From positions 1-7,654 of the forward strand of contig CBFIHR010000131.1 in NCBI GenBank assembly GCA_965662365.1: a stretch of DNA of 7,654 nucleotides, read 5' to 3'. This document shows positions 6,901-7,654 of this stretch, piece after piece. This stretch comes from CAWVWD01 sp965662365. GTDB lineage: Bacteria; Bacteroidota; Bacteroidia; Chitinophagales; Saprospiraceae. A program made the translations under genes and the position numbers. Each line of letters begins with the position of its first letter. Position 1 is the first letter of the stretch. The notes beneath the pieces were generated by a model. That model searched no databases. It worked only from the letters and a program-made list of their open reading frames with translations, and had not been told where the DNA came from.

Positions 6901-7654
6901 GTGTATTGCCGCTTCCGCAAATATTCGATGGTGAAACGCTCAATGTATGCGTTCCGACAGTTTGCCAATTCACAAAAGCGGTGTCATTTATAACGGTTAA
7001 AACACCACCACTTGAAAGTGACCAATTATAGGTATTTTCAACTGCTAAAGGCACAAAATATTGTTGATTTGTGTTTAAACAAACGTCATTGTCTCCTTGA
7101 ATCGGTGCAGCTTGTGGAATATCCAAAACGTCAATTTTTAATGATTGCTGCGGACTTGTACCGCAGATATTTGAAGCGGTGACGATTAGCTCGTTATCAG
7201 TCGAAGCGGTCAGCCAAGTAATATCTACGGCGTTCGCACTTTGTACCAATGTACCATTTCCCGAAAGGGAGAAATTATAAGAAACATTTGATTGTGAACT
7301 AACAGAATAGGTTTCGGTTGATAAACAAGCTAAAGTGTCGTTGGTAGCGGTTGTCGTGATTGTTGACGGTTGGTTTGGAATATCCAAAACCGTTATGGTT
7401 TGACTTCGAGGCGTGCCTAAACCACAATCGTTTGATGGTGTTGCCGTTAAAACGTAAGTTCCGGTTTGTGTCCAATTGACATTGGCAGCGTTGCCACTTT
7501 GTGTCAAAATGCCACCGCCAGAAAGTGTCCAAGTATAATTTACATTTGGCGAGTTTAACACCGAATAATTATAAAAATCTAAACAAACCGTTGTATCGCC
7601 AAAAATCTGTGAAGGCTGATTCGGAACATCATCAACGGAAACAGTCAGTGAGTT
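3980..7654 (-). CDS. Giant secreted PKD-like repeat protein with T9SS sorting domain, C-terminal part (5' end outside window)
   Basis: The frame is open from the right edge to a TAA at 3980-3982: 1224 residues, start not in the window. Residues 1-9 end an earlier repeat. Then come 13 PKD-like domains of 76-87 residues starting at 10, 92, 179, 261, 343, 426, 502, 584, 667, 743, 825, 908 and 992. Each carries GD-x-x-VC near its start, a YxW core, a GGG/NNA loop, an NW strand and a final CG motif, so each has exactly two cysteines that probably pair. Residues about 1081-1140 form an atypical Ig-like domain (QWYLNGN) in which the first cysteine position is F. Residues about 1146-1224 are a T9SS type A sorting domain: YPNP at 1150-1153, GGVY at 1202-1205 and a terminal KVVILD. 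The protein should cross the outer membrane by T9SS and be surface-anchored or released after removal of this domain. No enzyme domain is visible here; one may lie upstream. An adhesin, gliding or matrix role is inference. Confidence 0.93.
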   Translation of the reverse strand, partial: NSLTVSVDDVPNQPSQIFGDTTVCLDFYNYSVLNSPNVNYTWTLSGGGILTQSGNAANVNWTQTGTYVLTATPSNDCGLGTPRSQTITVLDIPNQPSTITTTATNDTLACLSTETYSVSSQSNVSYNFSLSGNGTLVQSANAVDITWLTASTDNELIVTASNICGTSPQQSLKIDVLDIPQAAPIQGDNDVCLNTNQQYFVPLAVENTYNWSLSSGGVLTVINDTAFVNWQTVGTHTLSVSPSNICGSGNTQTLQITVKNVPSQPVGFTGNLNACQTLEGYSITAESGVNYSWNLGSGGSIAALNNAANINWTTAGNHILTITPSNECGIGTPLNQTVSIQNIPSQPTTIIGTDSTCLNTLTNYSTTLQNGLTYNWNLNNGGVLSQNINTSTVNWNGIGQQILSVTASNSCGTSAPQTKTITVLDVPNQPTISGDLSVCQNSTETYIATSNATNYTWSTAGGNVNGNDITWTTLGNQTLTVTPTNFCGNGQPASANVVVETVPNITQNIVGNTSVCLGISTYTLPQITGVNYTWMLSGGGSITALNNAANINWTTAGTYTITAIPSNDCGNGNMITKQVTVNTIPAQPTAITGVDSTCLNTSDIFTTTLQSGITYNWILSNGGNITPNNNAVNVNWNTTGVQTLSISATNSCGTSPITTKNITVLDVPNQPTISGDLNVCQNDTEIYIATSNATNYTWATTGGTVNGNTVNWTTLGNQTLTVTPTNFCGNGQSASANVVVETVPNITQNIVGDSVVCAGISAYSLPQISGVNYTWTISGGGAITGLGNVANINWITPGTHTITAIPSNDCGNGNTITKQITVRDIPNQTSIIQGTDTVCTGTETYSVIVENGIIYNWTLGSGGVLTQQNNTATIVWTDEGTHTITVTPQDICGTLGTPRTKTVVVQIPPQLTADISGATQVCNGETALYSIATTVTSWTYNWTIDNGNSVTTNSSTTTADFNTIGTTTLSLSVANQCGSSTTKTLEILVENNTPDVDGNIVGDTLVCRNSDAVYSISGSSDFDYNWSVNGGGTVSALGNSSLISWQDKGIYDVSVFASNFCGNGNPVSTTVVVENPLPRPQVTFVNDTLFSSNPTLSQWYLNGNELDNATDFTFRPSSSGVYSVESENICGVTPLSNDFPFGLESGLFLYPNPGRYFITLRVPPYLTWYSVDAIDQLGRVVISPIRYDGSNEVLIDVRNLEGGVYWFRIDTELITLYRKVVILD
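3983..4219 (-). other. T9SS type A sorting domain (coding segment)
   Basis: This encodes residues about 1146-1224 of the large protein. The domain opens with LFLYPNP, has a VDAIDQLGRVV strand pair, then IDVRNLEGGVYWFRI and ends KVVILD. This is the usual layout of the C-terminal signal recognised by the type IX machinery of Bacteroidota. It implies that the organism has a PorU-type sortase and the gliding/secretion genes elsewhere. Confidence 0.85.
5183..5905 (-). repeat. Three-domain tandem duplication, copy B (PKD-like domains 8-10)
   Basis: Exactly 723 bp (241 codons, residues 584-824) comprising PKD-like domains of 83, 76 and 82 residues. It directly abuts copy A, whose three domains have the same lengths in the same order. 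The middle domain is the most similar between copies (shared NATNYTW, WTTLGNQTLTVTPTNFCGNG); the first domain is the most diverged. The duplication keeps the reading frame. Confidence 0.9.
5906..6628 (-). repeat. Three-domain tandem duplication, copy A (PKD-like domains 5-7)
   Basis: Exactly 723 bp (residues 343-583), upstream in the coding sense and adjacent to copy B. The two copies are strictly collinear at an offset of 723 bp, with no length change in any domain. In a 120-bp stretch (6124-6243 against 5401-5520) I count only five differences, four of them synonymous and one giving P/S, whereas the first domains differ at many residues. Confidence 0.9.

Noticed and set aside
7559..7561. 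GTG as start codon of the giant PKD-like protein
   Set aside because: The same frame is open for 31 more codons to the right edge and encodes the start of the same PKD-like domain (VPNQP ... GDTTVC), so the real start is outside the window.

Overview
The window looks like chromosome of a member of the Bacteroidota, probably a Flavobacteriales-type organism. The evidence is AT-rich DNA, a C-terminal type IX secretion (T9SS) sorting domain, extracellular proteins built from PKD-like and SBBP repeats, and start codons preceded by A-rich sequence with no Shine-Dalgarno motif. All three genes lie on the minus strand, so they read from high to low coordinates.

Right part (3980-7654): the 3' portion of a very large gene for a secreted repeat protein. 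The visible 1224 residues hold 13 PKD-like domains, an atypical Ig-like domain and a T9SS type A sorting domain. Its 5' end lies outside the window. Two adjacent three-domain blocks (5183-5905 and 5906-6628, exactly 723 bp each) are a tandem duplication. A clear intrinsic terminator (3895-3925) follows the gene.

Middle (1745-3803): a single-chain DUF262-DUF1524 protein, the GmrSD-type modification-dependent restriction family, i.e. a probable anti-phage enzyme. As sequenced, the frame is broken at a run of nine T (minus strand, 1937-1945). The frame stops 15 codons later, while the natural C-terminal 63 residues continue in another frame to 1745. One T fewer would give a 685-residue protein. 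The gene is visibly more AT-rich than its neighbours, which suggests separate acquisition.

Left part (1-1641): the 5' portion of a second large secreted protein, with a signal peptide, about seven SBBP-type beta-propeller repeats and then a PKD-like domain of the same family as those in the right-hand gene. It runs off the left edge. The picture is two related giant surface or secreted proteins with a lone restriction-type defence gene between them. Apart from the short spacers at 1642-1744 and 3804-3979 the window is fully coding. No RNA genes, CRISPR arrays or insertion sequences were seen.
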